Shown: positions 26,513-34,800 of the stretch, one piece after another
Layout of the letters: every line of letters starts with the position of its first letter
Position numbering within the stretch: position 1 is the first letter of the stretch
Source of the DNA: Maribacter_C sp947494565
GTDB lineage: Bacteria > Bacteroidota > Bacteroidia > Flavobacteriales > Flavobacteriaceae
Direction: 5' to 3'
Length of the DNA: 64,000 nt
Assembly (NCBI RefSeq): GCF_047345415.1
Contig: NZ_JBLFEP010000001.1
Coordinates: forward strand, 930,001 to 994,000
The notes under the pieces: generated by a model
Seen by the model: only the letters and a program-made list of their open reading frames with translations
Database searches by the model: none
What the model was told of the DNA's origin: nothing
Translations under genes and position numbers: made by a program

Positions 26513-27148
26513 ATGGCAAAAAAGACGAAGTTTTATGTAGTCTGGAAAGGTAAGCGCCCCGGAATCTACGAGTCTTGGGACGATTGTAAATCCCAAATAA
26601 CGGGTCAAAAAGGAGCACAGTACAAATCGTTTTCTACATTTGAAGAGGCGAAGAAAGCCTATAATAGCAATTACGAGTTCTACAAAGGTAAAAAGAAGGG
26701 TGCAACAGAACTATCACCTGAATTGTTATTAAAAATTGGAGAACCCAATTTCCACTCCATTGCCGTAGATGCTGCCTCAAGCGGTAACCCCGGCATTATG
26801 GAATATCAGGGTGTCGATACCAAAACCAAAAAGAAATTATTCAAACAGGGGCCTTTTCCCGAAGGAACCAATAACATCGGTGAATTTTTGGCAATCGTTC
26901 ACGGTCTCGCCTTTTTGAAACAAAAACAAAGTGACCGTATTATTTATACGGATTCTCGAACTGCCATGAGCTGGGTGCGTAAAAAAAACTGCAACACCAA
27001 GTTAGTGGAAACCAAAAAAAACAAAGCCCTATTTGATTTGATTCGTCGCGCTATCGACTGGCTGAACAAGAACTCGTACAATACCCCAATAGTAAAATGG
27101 GAGACCAAAGCCTGGGGTGAAATACCCGCGGATTTTGGAAGAAAGTAG
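26513..27148 (+). CDS. Ribonuclease H with N-terminal viroplasmin-like domain
   Basis: The N-terminal ~45 residues (FYVVWKGKRPGIYESWDDCK) form the hybrid-binding/viroplasmin domain found in eukaryotic-type RNase H1 and in some bacteria; the C-terminal domain has the catalytic Asp-Glu-Asp of RNase H (VDAASSGN, NIGEFLAIVHG, IIYTDSRTAMSW) and a late Asp near ADFGRK. It degrades RNA in RNA-DNA hybrids. It is 52 bases downstream of purN and 101 bases upstream of the PfkB kinase. Confidence 0.9.
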   Translation: MAKKTKFYVVWKGKRPGIYESWDDCKSQITGQKGAQYKSFSTFEEAKKAYNSNYEFYKGKKKGATELSPELLLKIGEPNFHSIAVDAASSGNPGIMEYQGVDTKTKKKLFKQGPFPEGTNNIGEFLAIVHGLAFLKQKQSDRIIYTDSRTAMSWVRKKNCNTKLVETKKNKALFDLIRRAIDWLNKNSYNTPIVKWETKAWGEIPADFGRK

Positions 27149-27219
27149 TCGAAAAGAAAATCCCGCCCATTTTTTATTATTTGATATAAACACCCCTGTC
27201 AAATACCTTTACAAAACCG

Positions 27220-27227
27220 TATATTTG
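27220..27227 (+). promoter_or_regulatory. Promoter -7 box (TATATTTG) of the PfkB kinase gene
   Basis: An exact TAnnTTTG followed by C, 22 bases before the ATG at 27250. No convincing -33 element at 19-21 bases. Confidence 0.5.
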
Positions 27228-27249
27228 CAGCTTAATTTTTACAACCAAT

Positions 27250-28176
27250 ATGGGCAAGCTTCTTATAGTAGGTACCGTCGCCTTTGATGCTATTGAAACT
27301 CCTTTCGGAAAGACCGATAAGATTTTAGGCGGTGCGGCCACCTTTATCGGACTGGCCGCTTCACAGTTCAATGTAAATTCTGGCATTGTCTCGGTCGTTG
27401 GAGATGATTTTCCTCAAGAATACCTAGACCTGTTCCATAGCAAGAATATTGATTTGACCGGCCTTCAAATCGTTAAGGGAGGCAAGACCTTCTTCTGGAG
27501 CGGTAAATATCACAATGACCTGAATAAAAGGGATACATTGGCTACCGAACTTAATGTTCTAGCGGATTTCAAACCCATCGTACCCGATAGTTTCAACGAT
27601 GCTGAAGTAGTCATGCTTGGAAATCTACATCCAGACATACAGATGAGCGTAATCAATCAAATGGAAAAGCGTCCCGAGCTCATTATACTCGATACGATGA
27701 ACTTCTGGATGGATCATACCCTGCCCGAACTTATGGAGGTGGTCAAGCATATTGATGTCATCACCATCAATGATGAAGAGGCTCGGCAATTGACCGGCGA
27801 ATATTCCTTGGTCAAAGCAGCGGCGAAAATTCAAACCATGGGCCCCAAGTATGTTGTCATAAAAAAAGGAGAACACGGCGCCCTGTTATTTCACGATGAT
27901 AACATTTTCTTTGCCCCCGCCTTGCCCTTAGAAGAAGTATTCGACCCGACTGGTGCCGGCGATACTTTCGCAGGAGGATTTGCGGGATATTTGGCCGCAA
28001 CCAAATCGGTCACTTATGAAAATATGAAGAATGCGGTGGTTCACGGCTCTAATCTCGCCTCGTTCTCTGTGGAAAAATTTGGAACGCAGCGAATGAAATC
28101 GTTGGAAAGGGCCGAAGTAAATAAAAGGTTACATCAGTTCAAAACATTGACACAATTTGATATTGAACTATCATAA
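27250..28176 (+). CDS. PfkB family carbohydrate or nucleoside kinase
   Basis: The 308-residue protein has the PfkB N-terminal glycine motif (ILGGAATFIGLAAS) and the C-terminal anion-hole signature DPTGAGDTFAGGFAGYLA with the catalytic Asp. The substrate (sugar, adenosine or a nucleoside) cannot be told apart from sequence alone. It sits between RNase H and purF in an arrangement I recognise from other Flavobacteriaceae, so a nucleoside-related role is possible. A terminator follows it. Confidence 0.88.
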   Translation: MGKLLIVGTVAFDAIETPFGKTDKILGGAATFIGLAASQFNVNSGIVSVVGDDFPQEYLDLFHSKNIDLTGLQIVKGGKTFFWSGKYHNDLNKRDTLATELNVLADFKPIVPDSFNDAEVVMLGNLHPDIQMSVINQMEKRPELIILDTMNFWMDHTLPELMEVVKHIDVITINDEEARQLTGEYSLVKAAAKIQTMGPKYVVIKKGEHGALLFHDDNIFFAPALPLEEVFDPTGAGDTFAGGFAGYLAATKSVTYENMKNAVVHGSNLASFSVEKFGTQRMKSLERAEVNKRLHQFKTLTQFDIELS

Positions 28177-28188
28177 CATAAATATTCG

Positions 28189-28211
28189 CCCCGTTGATTC
28201 GGGGTTTTTTT
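28189..28211 (+). terminator. Intrinsic terminator after PfkB kinase gene
   Basis: CCCCG-TTGATT-CGGGG is followed by seven Ts, 13 bases after the stop. The stem is short (5 bp) but all G-C. Confidence 0.65.
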
Positions 28212-28308
28212 ATCGGTATCCCCAAGATTGTCGTCCTTGTTTAAACAGGAAGGCAGTTGATGGGAAACCAAAACATATGAAATAGCTAAATTTAGATTAC
28301 AACCTACA

Positions 28309-30207
28309 ATGAGCGACGCGATCAAACACGAATGTGGCATATCGATTATTCGATTGTTAAAACCTTTGGAGTATTACAAGGAAAAATATGGTACTGCCTT
28401 TTACGGAGTGAACAAAATGTACCTTATGATGGAAAAGCAGCACAATCGCGGTCAAGACGGTGCCGGGTTTGCGAGCATCAAATTGGATATGAACGCCGGG
28501 GAACGTTTCATGAGCCGTGTGCGCTCAAGCGCACAGCAACCGATACAGGATATATTTGCCCAAATCAATGAGCGCATCAACACTTCACTACAAGAAAACC
28601 CGGAATATATTGATGATGTATCCCTTCAGAAAAAACATATTCCATATATCGGGGAGTTATTATTAGGTCATGTACGTTATGGCACATTCGGTAAAAATAG
28701 TATTGAGAGCGTACACCCCTTTCTAAGACAGAACAATTGGATGCACCGCAACCTTATTGTGGCCGGAAACTTCAATATGACCAATGTTCATGAACTCTTT
28801 GATAATCTGGTGCAGTTAGGGCAGCATCCAAAGGAAATGGCCGATACAGTGACCGTAATGGAAAAAATCGGACATTTCTTAGACGATGAGGTGGCTAAAT
28901 TATACAAGCAGATCAAAAAGCAAGGCTATAACAAATTGGAAGCCTCACCCCTGATTGCCGAACGATTGAAAGTGCATAAAATCTTAAGAAGGGCCGCCAA
29001 AAACTTTGATGGTGGTTATGCAATGGCCGGCCTATTGGGGCATGGAGATGCCTTTGTACTTCGTGATCCAGGGGGTATTCGACCAGCATATTACTATAAA
29101 GATGACGAAATTGTGGTGGTTGCTTCTGAAAGACCTGCCATTCAGACCGTTTTCAACGTGCCTTTTAACAAGGTTGAGGAATTAGACCCTGGTCATGCCA
29201 TCATTATCAAGAAAGATGGAAATACGGCCATTAAAGAGATACTGGAACCGAAAGAGCGGAAGGCCTGTTCTTTTGAACGGATCTATTTTTCTCGAGGTAG
29301 TGACAAGGAAATCTACAAGGAGCGAAAAGAATTGGGGAAATTGTTGTTCCCGAAAATCTTATCGGCTATTGACAATGACATTCAAAACACGGTGTTCTCT
29401 TACATACCCAACACTGCGGAAACCTCGTTTTTTGGAATGGTAATCGAAGCCCAAAATTACCTGAACAAGAAGAAGGAAGAGCAAATTCTTTCTATAGGTT
29501 CAAAGATTACCAGTGAAGAATTGCATGACATTCTTAAGGTTAGGCCAAGAATCGAAAAGGTTGCCATCAAGGATGCCAAATTAAGAACCTTCATTACACA
29601 AGACAGTAGTCGAGATGATTTGGTGGCCCACGTATATGATATCTCGTACGGCTCTGTTCAAAAAGGGGATAACCTGGTTATTATAGATGATAGTATCGTA
29701 AGGGGCACCACCTTAAAAAAGAGTATTCTTGGAATTTTAGATCGTTTGTCGCCCAAGAAAATTATCGTTGTGTCCTCGGCTCCGCAAATACGGTACCCGG
29801 ATTGCTATGGTATCGACATGGCAAAGCTAGAAGATTTTATTGCCTTTAGAGCTGCCTTACAACTGCACAAGGATAACGGTACAATGGACGTCGTAGAAGG
29901 CATTTATAAAAAATGCATTGCTCAAGTCAATGCCAAAGATTCGGAAATCATTAATTATGTTAAGGACTTTTACGCTCCTTTTACCGCAGGTCAAATCTCG
30001 GTGAAAATAGGTGAACTACTAAGTCCAAAGGATATCAGAGCCCAGGTAGAGATCCTATACCAAAATATCCAAAACCTCCATCAAGCCTGTCCTAAAAATT
30101 TAGGGGACTGGTACTTCACGGGAGATTATCCAACAGCAGGAGGAAATCGAGTTGTAAATAGAGCATTTATCAACTTCTTTGAAGGTAAAAATCAACGTGC
30201 GTATTAA
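28309..30207 (+). CDS. purF: Amidophosphoribosyltransferase, long form
   Basis: Transfers the amide of glutamine to PRPP at the first committed step of purine synthesis. The 632-residue protein has a glutaminase domain whose nucleophile Cys9 (HECGIS) is exposed by removal of an 8-residue propeptide, conserved NRGQDGAGFAS, and a PRPP domain with NLVIIDDSIVRGTT. It is about 130 residues longer than the E. coli enzyme because of internal and C-terminal extensions; I believe this is usual in Bacteroidota. The four small-RNA repeats begin 93 bases after its stop. Confidence 0.95.
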   Translation: MSDAIKHECGISIIRLLKPLEYYKEKYGTAFYGVNKMYLMMEKQHNRGQDGAGFASIKLDMNAGERFMSRVRSSAQQPIQDIFAQINERINTSLQENPEYIDDVSLQKKHIPYIGELLLGHVRYGTFGKNSIESVHPFLRQNNWMHRNLIVAGNFNMTNVHELFDNLVQLGQHPKEMADTVTVMEKIGHFLDDEVAKLYKQIKKQGYNKLEASPLIAERLKVHKILRRAAKNFDGGYAMAGLLGHGDAFVLRDPGGIRPAYYYKDDEIVVVASERPAIQTVFNVPFNKVEELDPGHAIIIKKDGNTAIKEILEPKERKACSFERIYFSRGSDKEIYKERKELGKLLFPKILSAIDNDIQNTVFSYIPNTAETSFFGMVIEAQNYLNKKKEEQILSIGSKITSEELHDILKVRPRIEKVAIKDAKLRTFITQDSSRDDLVAHVYDISYGSVQKGDNLVIIDDSIVRGTTLKKSILGILDRLSPKKIIVVSSAPQIRYPDCYGIDMAKLEDFIAFRAALQLHKDNGTMDVVEGIYKKCIAQVNAKDSEIINYVKDFYAPFTAGQISVKIGELLSPKDIRAQVEILYQNIQNLHQACPKNLGDWYFTGDYPTAGGNRVVNRAFINFFEGKNQRAY

Positions 30208-30214
30208 CCATTTT

Positions 30215-30250
30215 ATCGATGAAATACACCAAAATATGCATTTCATCGAT
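30215..30250. other. Inverted repeat after purF
   Basis: Arms ATCGATGAAAT (30215-30225) and ATTTCATCGAT (30240-30250) form an 11-bp stem with a 14-base loop and no T-run after it. It lies just upstream of the first small-RNA promoter. It could stabilise the purF mRNA end or bind a protein. Confidence 0.4.
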
Positions 30251-30299
30251 CATTACTGCTTTTCAGCGGGTTTTTAGCCGATAGGCAGTGAAGCACACC

Positions 30300-30307
30300 T
30301 ATTTTAG
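30300..30307 (+). promoter_or_regulatory. Promoter box of small RNA 1 (TATTTTAG)
   Basis: Seven of eight positions match TAnnTTTG, and it lies 5 bases before the conserved CCATAGC. A TTTTTAG at 30271-30277 is a candidate -33 element. Confidence 0.5.
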
Positions 30308-30312
30308 ACTCG

Positions 30313-30388
30313 CCATAGCATAAGTAGGTTAAGTTCATGGTAAGATTTGGGGCAAAAAAGGTGGAGGCTACTCCACCTTTTTTATTTT
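30313..30388 (+). ncRNA. Small RNA, copy 1
   Basis: The predicted ~76-nt transcript starts at CCATAGC, carries the 40-base conserved block (GTAGGTTAAGTTCATGG inside it), then a 13-bp terminator stem (arms 30354-30366 and 30371-30383, loop GCTA) with an A-run pairing to a T-run. CCAT and ATGG at the ends of the first 28 bases can pair, leaving a ~20-base loop. It has no coding potential shared with the other copies. Function and targets are unknown. Confidence 0.65.
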
Positions 30389-30571
30389 AAGCTTATTTTC
30401 TTCAGCACCCTACGCCATTCCCTAAAGAGCATCACACATTCGTTTTTTGTCGGCACGCGTATTATTCAAAGTAAGACCACACCCACTTTTCGTCATGAAT
30501 GATCCATCATGCACTTTAACCAATTAATAGGAAGTTCAACAAGGATTTTTTCCTAACGGATGCAACGGTCA

Positions 30572-30579
30572 TACATTTG
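30572..30579 (+). promoter_or_regulatory. Promoter box of small RNA 2 (TACATTTG)
   Basis: An exact TAnnTTTG match 5 bases before CCATAGC, with TTTTTT at 30546-30551 exactly 20 bases upstream. It is the best promoter of the four. Confidence 0.65.
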
Positions 30580-30584
30580 GAGAA

Positions 30585-30657
30585 CCATAGCATAAGTAGG
30601 TTAAGTTCATGGTAAGATTTGGGGAAAAAGGCGGAGCTCTGCTCCGTCTTTTTATTT
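30585..30657 (+). ncRNA. Small RNA, copy 2
   Basis: It is identical to copy 1 over the first 40 bases. The terminator stem (30625-30637 / 30641-30653, loop TCT) has different bases from copy 1 but keeps pairing: GGCGGAGC opposite GCTCCGTC. Its A-run is one base shorter than in copies 1 and 3. Confidence 0.65.
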
Positions 30658-30773
30658 GCGCAAAACTTTGGTAGCGTTTCATACGAATTCCTACCGTTTA
30701 CGTTCAAAAAAAGCATTTCAACTAGGGATATGGACGTTCATCTAAAACCTTTTTGCACGACAGCATCTTGCCT

Positions 30774-30781
30774 TATTTTTG
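30774..30781 (+). promoter_or_regulatory. Promoter box of small RNA 3 (TATTTTTG)
   Basis: An exact TAnnTTTG match 5 bases before CCATAGC. TTTTTG at 30750-30755 lies 18 bases upstream, matching the -33 element. Confidence 0.65.
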
Positions 30782-30786
30782 GAGGA

Positions 30787-30860
30787 CCATAGCATAAGTA
30801 GGTTAAGTTCATGGTAAGATTTGGGGAAAAAAGGTGGAGCTCTGCTCCGCCTTTTTTATT
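30787..30860 (+). ncRNA. Small RNA, copy 3
   Basis: The conserved 40-base block is identical to copies 1 and 2. The terminator is the longest of the set, 14 bp (30827-30840 / 30844-30857, loop TCT), with one T-G wobble. The arrangement is otherwise the same. Confidence 0.65.
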
Positions 30861-30979
30861 ATGAAAACCCTAGTATTTAACAAGGTTAACCTCACTCTTC
30901 GGGGCGTAAGGACATGATTTTTGCGAAATGATGCTCTTAAAAAATCCTAAAATTCCTTTTTTATTTGAGGCAATACCAG

Positions 30980-30987
30980 TAATTTAG
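30980..30987 (+). promoter_or_regulatory. Promoter box of small RNA 4 (TAATTTAG)
   Basis: Seven of eight positions match TAnnTTTG, 5 bases before CCATAGC. TTTTTT at 30957-30962 is 17 bases upstream, a weak -33. Confidence 0.45.
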
Positions 30988-30992
30988 TGTTG

Positions 30993-31068
30993 CCATAGCA
31001 TAAGTAGGTTAAGTTTATGGTAAGATTTGGGACGAAAAGGGTGGAGGCTTCTCCGCCCTTTTCTATTT
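30993..31068 (+). ncRNA. Small RNA, copy 4 (divergent)
   Basis: The block differs from copies 1-3 at two positions: C to T at 24 and G to A at 40. The first change creates an extra A-U pair in the possible CCATA/TATGG stem. The terminator stem is 13 bp (31034-31046 / 31051-31063, loop GCTT), its T-run broken by one C. Confidence 0.6.
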
Positions 31069-31081
31069 TGCGGCGACACCC

Positions 31082-31123
31082 AATAAAAAGGCCCCGTTAC
31101 CTAGGTAACGGGGCCTTTTTATT
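31082..31123. terminator. 42-bp perfect palindrome, bidirectional terminator
   Basis: The two 21-base arms, centred on CTAG at 31101-31104, pair without a mismatch and contain GGCCCCGTTACC, flanked by A- and T-runs. It stands between the small-RNA array (+) and sodA (-) and can stop transcription both ways. The lack of a loop base means the transcript hairpin has a tight turn. Confidence 0.75.
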
Positions 31124-31149
31124 TAAGCGATCGAACGCCAGATTCTTAA

Positions 31150-31758
31150 TTACTTACCGGCTTCGTAAAGCGCAGAAACCTTATCCCAATTGATGACATT
31201 GAAAAAAGCCTGTACATAATCTGGTCTTCTGTTTTGATAGTTTAGGTAGTACGCATGTTCCCAAACATCAAGCCCCAAAATGGGAGTGCCCCCACAGCCA
31301 TTATCCGGCATCAGTGGGTTATCTTGATTGGGAGTGGAACAAACCTCTACTTGACCTCCTTTATGAACACAAAGCCAAGCCCATCCTGAGCCAAATCTGG
31401 TACCTGCGGCGGCGCTGAATTTTTCCTTGAAACCATCGAAGGATCCAAACGCATCATTAATGGCATCGGCCAGTGCACCTGAAGGGGCACCTCCCCCGTC
31501 TGGAGACATCACTTCCCAAAAAAGGGAGTGGTTAAAGAACCCACCACCATTGTTACGCACGGCACCATTAGACATATCTAAATTGGTCAGAATATCTTCA
31601 ATGGTCTTGCCTTCTAAATCAGTACCGGCAATCGCGGCATTTAATTTGGAAGTATACCCATTATGGTGTTTCGTATGGTGGATTTCCATGGTCCTGGCAT
31701 CAATATGTGGTTCCAATGCGTCATACGCATAGGACAATTGTGGTAATTCAAAAGGCAT
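31150..31758 (-). CDS. sodA: Superoxide dismutase, Fe/Mn type
   Basis: Dismutes superoxide in the cytoplasm. The 202-residue protein has the metal-ligand pattern of Fe/Mn SOD: His near MEIHHTKHHNGY, NNGGGFFNHSLFW, and DVWEHAYYLNYQNRRPDYV with Asp and His ligands. The GWAWLC segment and the NNGGG stretch do not settle the metal preference with confidence. It has a TAAATTTG box 36 bases before the start and the 42-bp palindrome after the stop. Confidence 0.95.
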   Translation of the reverse strand: MPFELPQLSYAYDALEPHIDARTMEIHHTKHHNGYTSKLNAAIAGTDLEGKTIEDILTNLDMSNGAVRNNGGGFFNHSLFWEVMSPDGGGAPSGALADAINDAFGSFDGFKEKFSAAAGTRFGSGWAWLCVHKGGQVEVCSTPNQDNPLMPDNGCGGTPILGLDVWEHAYYLNYQNRRPDYVQAFFNVINWDKVSALYEAGK

Positions 31759-31793
31759 AGTTCTTGTTTTTTAGATTAATTACTATAGTTGCC

Positions 31794-31801
31794 CAAATTT
31801 A
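31794..31801 (-). promoter_or_regulatory. sodA promoter -7 box (TAAATTTG)
   Basis: Exact TAnnTTTG on the minus strand, 36 bases before the sodA start. TTTAG about 20 bases upstream is a weak -33. Confidence 0.5.
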
Positions 31802-31877
31802 CGTTTTTTAACACTTACATTCCACTAAATATTTGTTAAGAACCATTTGAAAATGTCTATTTTGCAACTAAAAATCA

Positions 31878-34800
31878 TTGGATACTTCCTTTAAGATATA
31901 TAATGCCTCCGCGGGGTCGGGCAAGACCTATACCCTAACAAAAGAGTATCTGAAAATCATACTTTCAGGGAGCAGGGCCTACCGCAAAATTCTGGCCATC
32001 ACCTTTACGAATAAGGCGGTCAATGAAATGAAGGAGCGTATCTTGGGCAGTCTTTTCGCTTTCAGTCGAAAAGAGATCTCTTCGATGTATCACGATGTTT
32101 CAAAAGAACTTGGTTTGACCTCTGAACAGCTTCAAAAAAGAGCTGCAGTCACCTTGAAGGAGATTCTACATAACTATGCCTTTTTCGATATTGTAACTAT
32201 CGATAAGTTCACACACCGCCTCATCAGGACCTTCGCAAAAGACTTGAAGCTACCACAAAATTTTGAAGTAGTCTTAGATACCGACCTTTTGCTAGATGAA
32301 GCAGTGTCAAAACTCATAAACAGAGCGGGGCGAGACCAAAAGTTAACCACAGTGCTCCTCGCCTTTGCCCTGGAAAAGATTGACGATGACAAAAGTTGGG
32401 ATATTGGTATCGATCTGAATAAAATCGGCAAGTTGCTCTTCAACGAGACCAACACGCCACATCTCAAAAAATTAGAACCCAAGGCTATTGAGGCCTTTTT
32501 GCGACTTCAAGAAAACATTCAAGAGCAAATTAAAGTCCGTGAGAGCGAGATTAAATCCATTGCAACAGGGGCTATCGATTTGATTCATGATTCAGGACTA
32601 CAATCAGCGGACTTTCCTAGGGCCACGCTACCCAATCATTTCAAAAAAATTTCGACGGGGACCTTCGACGCTATTAAACTTTACGCGAATAAAATAGAAG
32701 AGACGTTAAGAGGGGGAAAACTACTGAAAGCCAATATCGAAATCCCAACAATGGAATTGGCCCCTCAGCTATTAGAGCGGTATCTACAGATCAAGCAAAA
32801 AATATATGACAGGGCACTTCTTAAAAATGTGTACCGTAACGTCGTACCCCTCACGGTACTCAATGCAATTCAAGGGGAAATCAAAAAAATAGAACAAGAT
32901 CGGGACCAACTCTCCATTTCCGAATTCAATACCATTATAGCCAACGAAATAAAGAATCAGCCCGCTCCCTTTATTTATGAGCGTCTAGGGGAAAAATACC
33001 GTCATTATTTCATAGATGAATTTCAAGACACCTCTGAAATGCAATGGAAGAACCTCATTCCCTTAATCGATAATGCATTGGCAATGGAGAACGGTTCGTT
33101 ATTTTTGGTGGGAGATGCCAAGCAAGCGATTTACAGATGGCGTGGTGGTAGGGCTGAGCAATTTTTGAGCTTGGTCAACCTTCAAACCAATCCCTTTGTT
33201 GTCGATCCCGAAATCGAGGTTCTCCCGCAAAACTACCGCAGCCATACAGAGATCGTCAAATTCAATAACGATTTTTTCACCGCTACTAGCCCATTGCTGA
33301 ACAGTGAACTTTACCGAACGCTATTCGAAGAAGGCAATCGACAGTTGACCAATGCAAAAAAAGGAGGATTGGTTCAATTGACCTTTGTCGAGCCGAACGA
33401 CTATGAAACCATTGAAATCGGTTATGGCGAGGAAGTATTGAAAACCATCGAAAGCATAAGGCAGAAAAAATATACATACAAAGATATTTGTATTCTAGTC
33501 AGAGGTAATAAGGAAGGAGCATTTTTGGCGGACTATTTGACCCAACATCACATTCCGATAATCTCTTCTGAGAGCTTATTACTGAAAAACAATCCGAAAA
33601 TTCGGTTTTTGATCGACCTTCTTAAACTTCAGAATCAGCCTGAAGATACAGAGGTAGCCTATGAAATGCTATCCTTTCTTTCACGCGAAATGGACCATCG
33701 CCATGCATTTATCGCACAGCATCTCAACAGTGCTGGCGAACTATTGAAAACGACTTTTGAATATGATTGGGAGAAATTGAAGACCCTATCGGTCTATGAT
33801 ACACTTGAATACGCCATCAAACAATTCGATCTTGCCTCAAATTCTGATGGATATCTCAATCACTTTATGGATGTAGTCATCGAGGTAGAGCAAAAAGAAG
33901 GTATCGGAACCCCTGTTTTCCTGAGCTATTGGGAAAAGAAGAAAGACCGTTTGAGCATCGCCGCCCCTGAAGCCGTTAATGCAGTTCAAATCATGACTGT
34001 TCACAAAGCCAAAGGACTTGAATTCGAAATCGTGATCTTTCCTTTTGCCAATTCGAATATCTACCAAGAAATCGAACCCAAGTTGTGGCTTCCGGTAGAA
34101 GCCACTGCCTTTCATGGCTTTGAAGAGGTCTTGATTTCCAAAAAACAGGAAGTGATCCACTATTCGTCAAATGCGGAAGCCTCATATACGGCCGAACAAC
34201 AGAAGTTAGAGCTTGATGCGTTCAACATATTATATGTAGCACTGACAAGAGCAGTGAAAGCCCTGTTCGTGGTTACCAAAAAAGATCTGACCAAGACCGG
34301 GGGGCATAAACCCAACTACTATTCAGGTTTGTTCATACATTTTTTAATGGAAAAAAAAGTATGGGTCGAAAACTTGAATCAGTATGCTTTTGGTGAATTA
34401 CATACCAATGAAAATGATATCCGGACGAATATGTCGCTAGAGATCCCCTATCAATACTCCTATAAGGACAGGCCCAGCTTTAAAATACTTGCAAAGACCG
34501 GTTTGCTTTGGGACACCACTAGGGAAGATGCTCTTATCAAAGGAACCCTTGTTCATGCCCTATTAGGACTTGTGGAAACAAAAAAAGATGTGGAAACAGC
34601 GCTAGATACGATGAAAAACTCCGGTGAATTAGCTATGGATGAGGTCGAAGTTTTAAAAAAGAAGATACTTGCTATTCTAGAACACCCTAAATTAGCATCT
34701 TATTATAAGGAAGGGATTGAAATCAAAAACGAGAGAGACATCATAACAGCGAATGGTAAGATCTTACGGCCCGACCGTATCGTAATTCAAGACTTAAAAG

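Larger units (their letters stand above)
30300..31068 (+). repeat. Array of four tandem small-RNA transcription units
   Basis: Four copies of a 40-base block begin at 30313, 30585, 30787 and 30993 (spacings 272, 202 and 206 bases). The first three are identical over all 40 bases; the fourth differs at two. Each follows a promoter-like box by exactly 5 bases and is followed within a few bases by a perfect hairpin with a T-run. The sequence between units is unrelated from one to the next. No protein gene lies in the 940 bases between purF and sodA. Confidence 0.75.

Noticed and set aside
28309..30207. purF fused to another enzyme because of its length
   Set aside because: The extra residues lie within and after the glutaminase and PRPP domains, and both active-site motifs belong to the same protein. 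I see no second catalytic domain.
30313..31032. CRISPR array
   Set aside because: The repeats are 40 bases but the spacers are over 150 bases, each repeat is followed by a terminator, there are only four, and no cas genes are present.
30337..31160. Short reading frames beginning ATG GTA AGA TTT GGG (MVRFG) in all four small-RNA copies
   Set aside because: Only five codons agree and they lie in DNA that is identical at every base. One-base length differences in the following A-run change the frame between copies, and the ends differ (17 to about 60 codons). The hairpin pairing is retained instead. This fits RNA, not protein.
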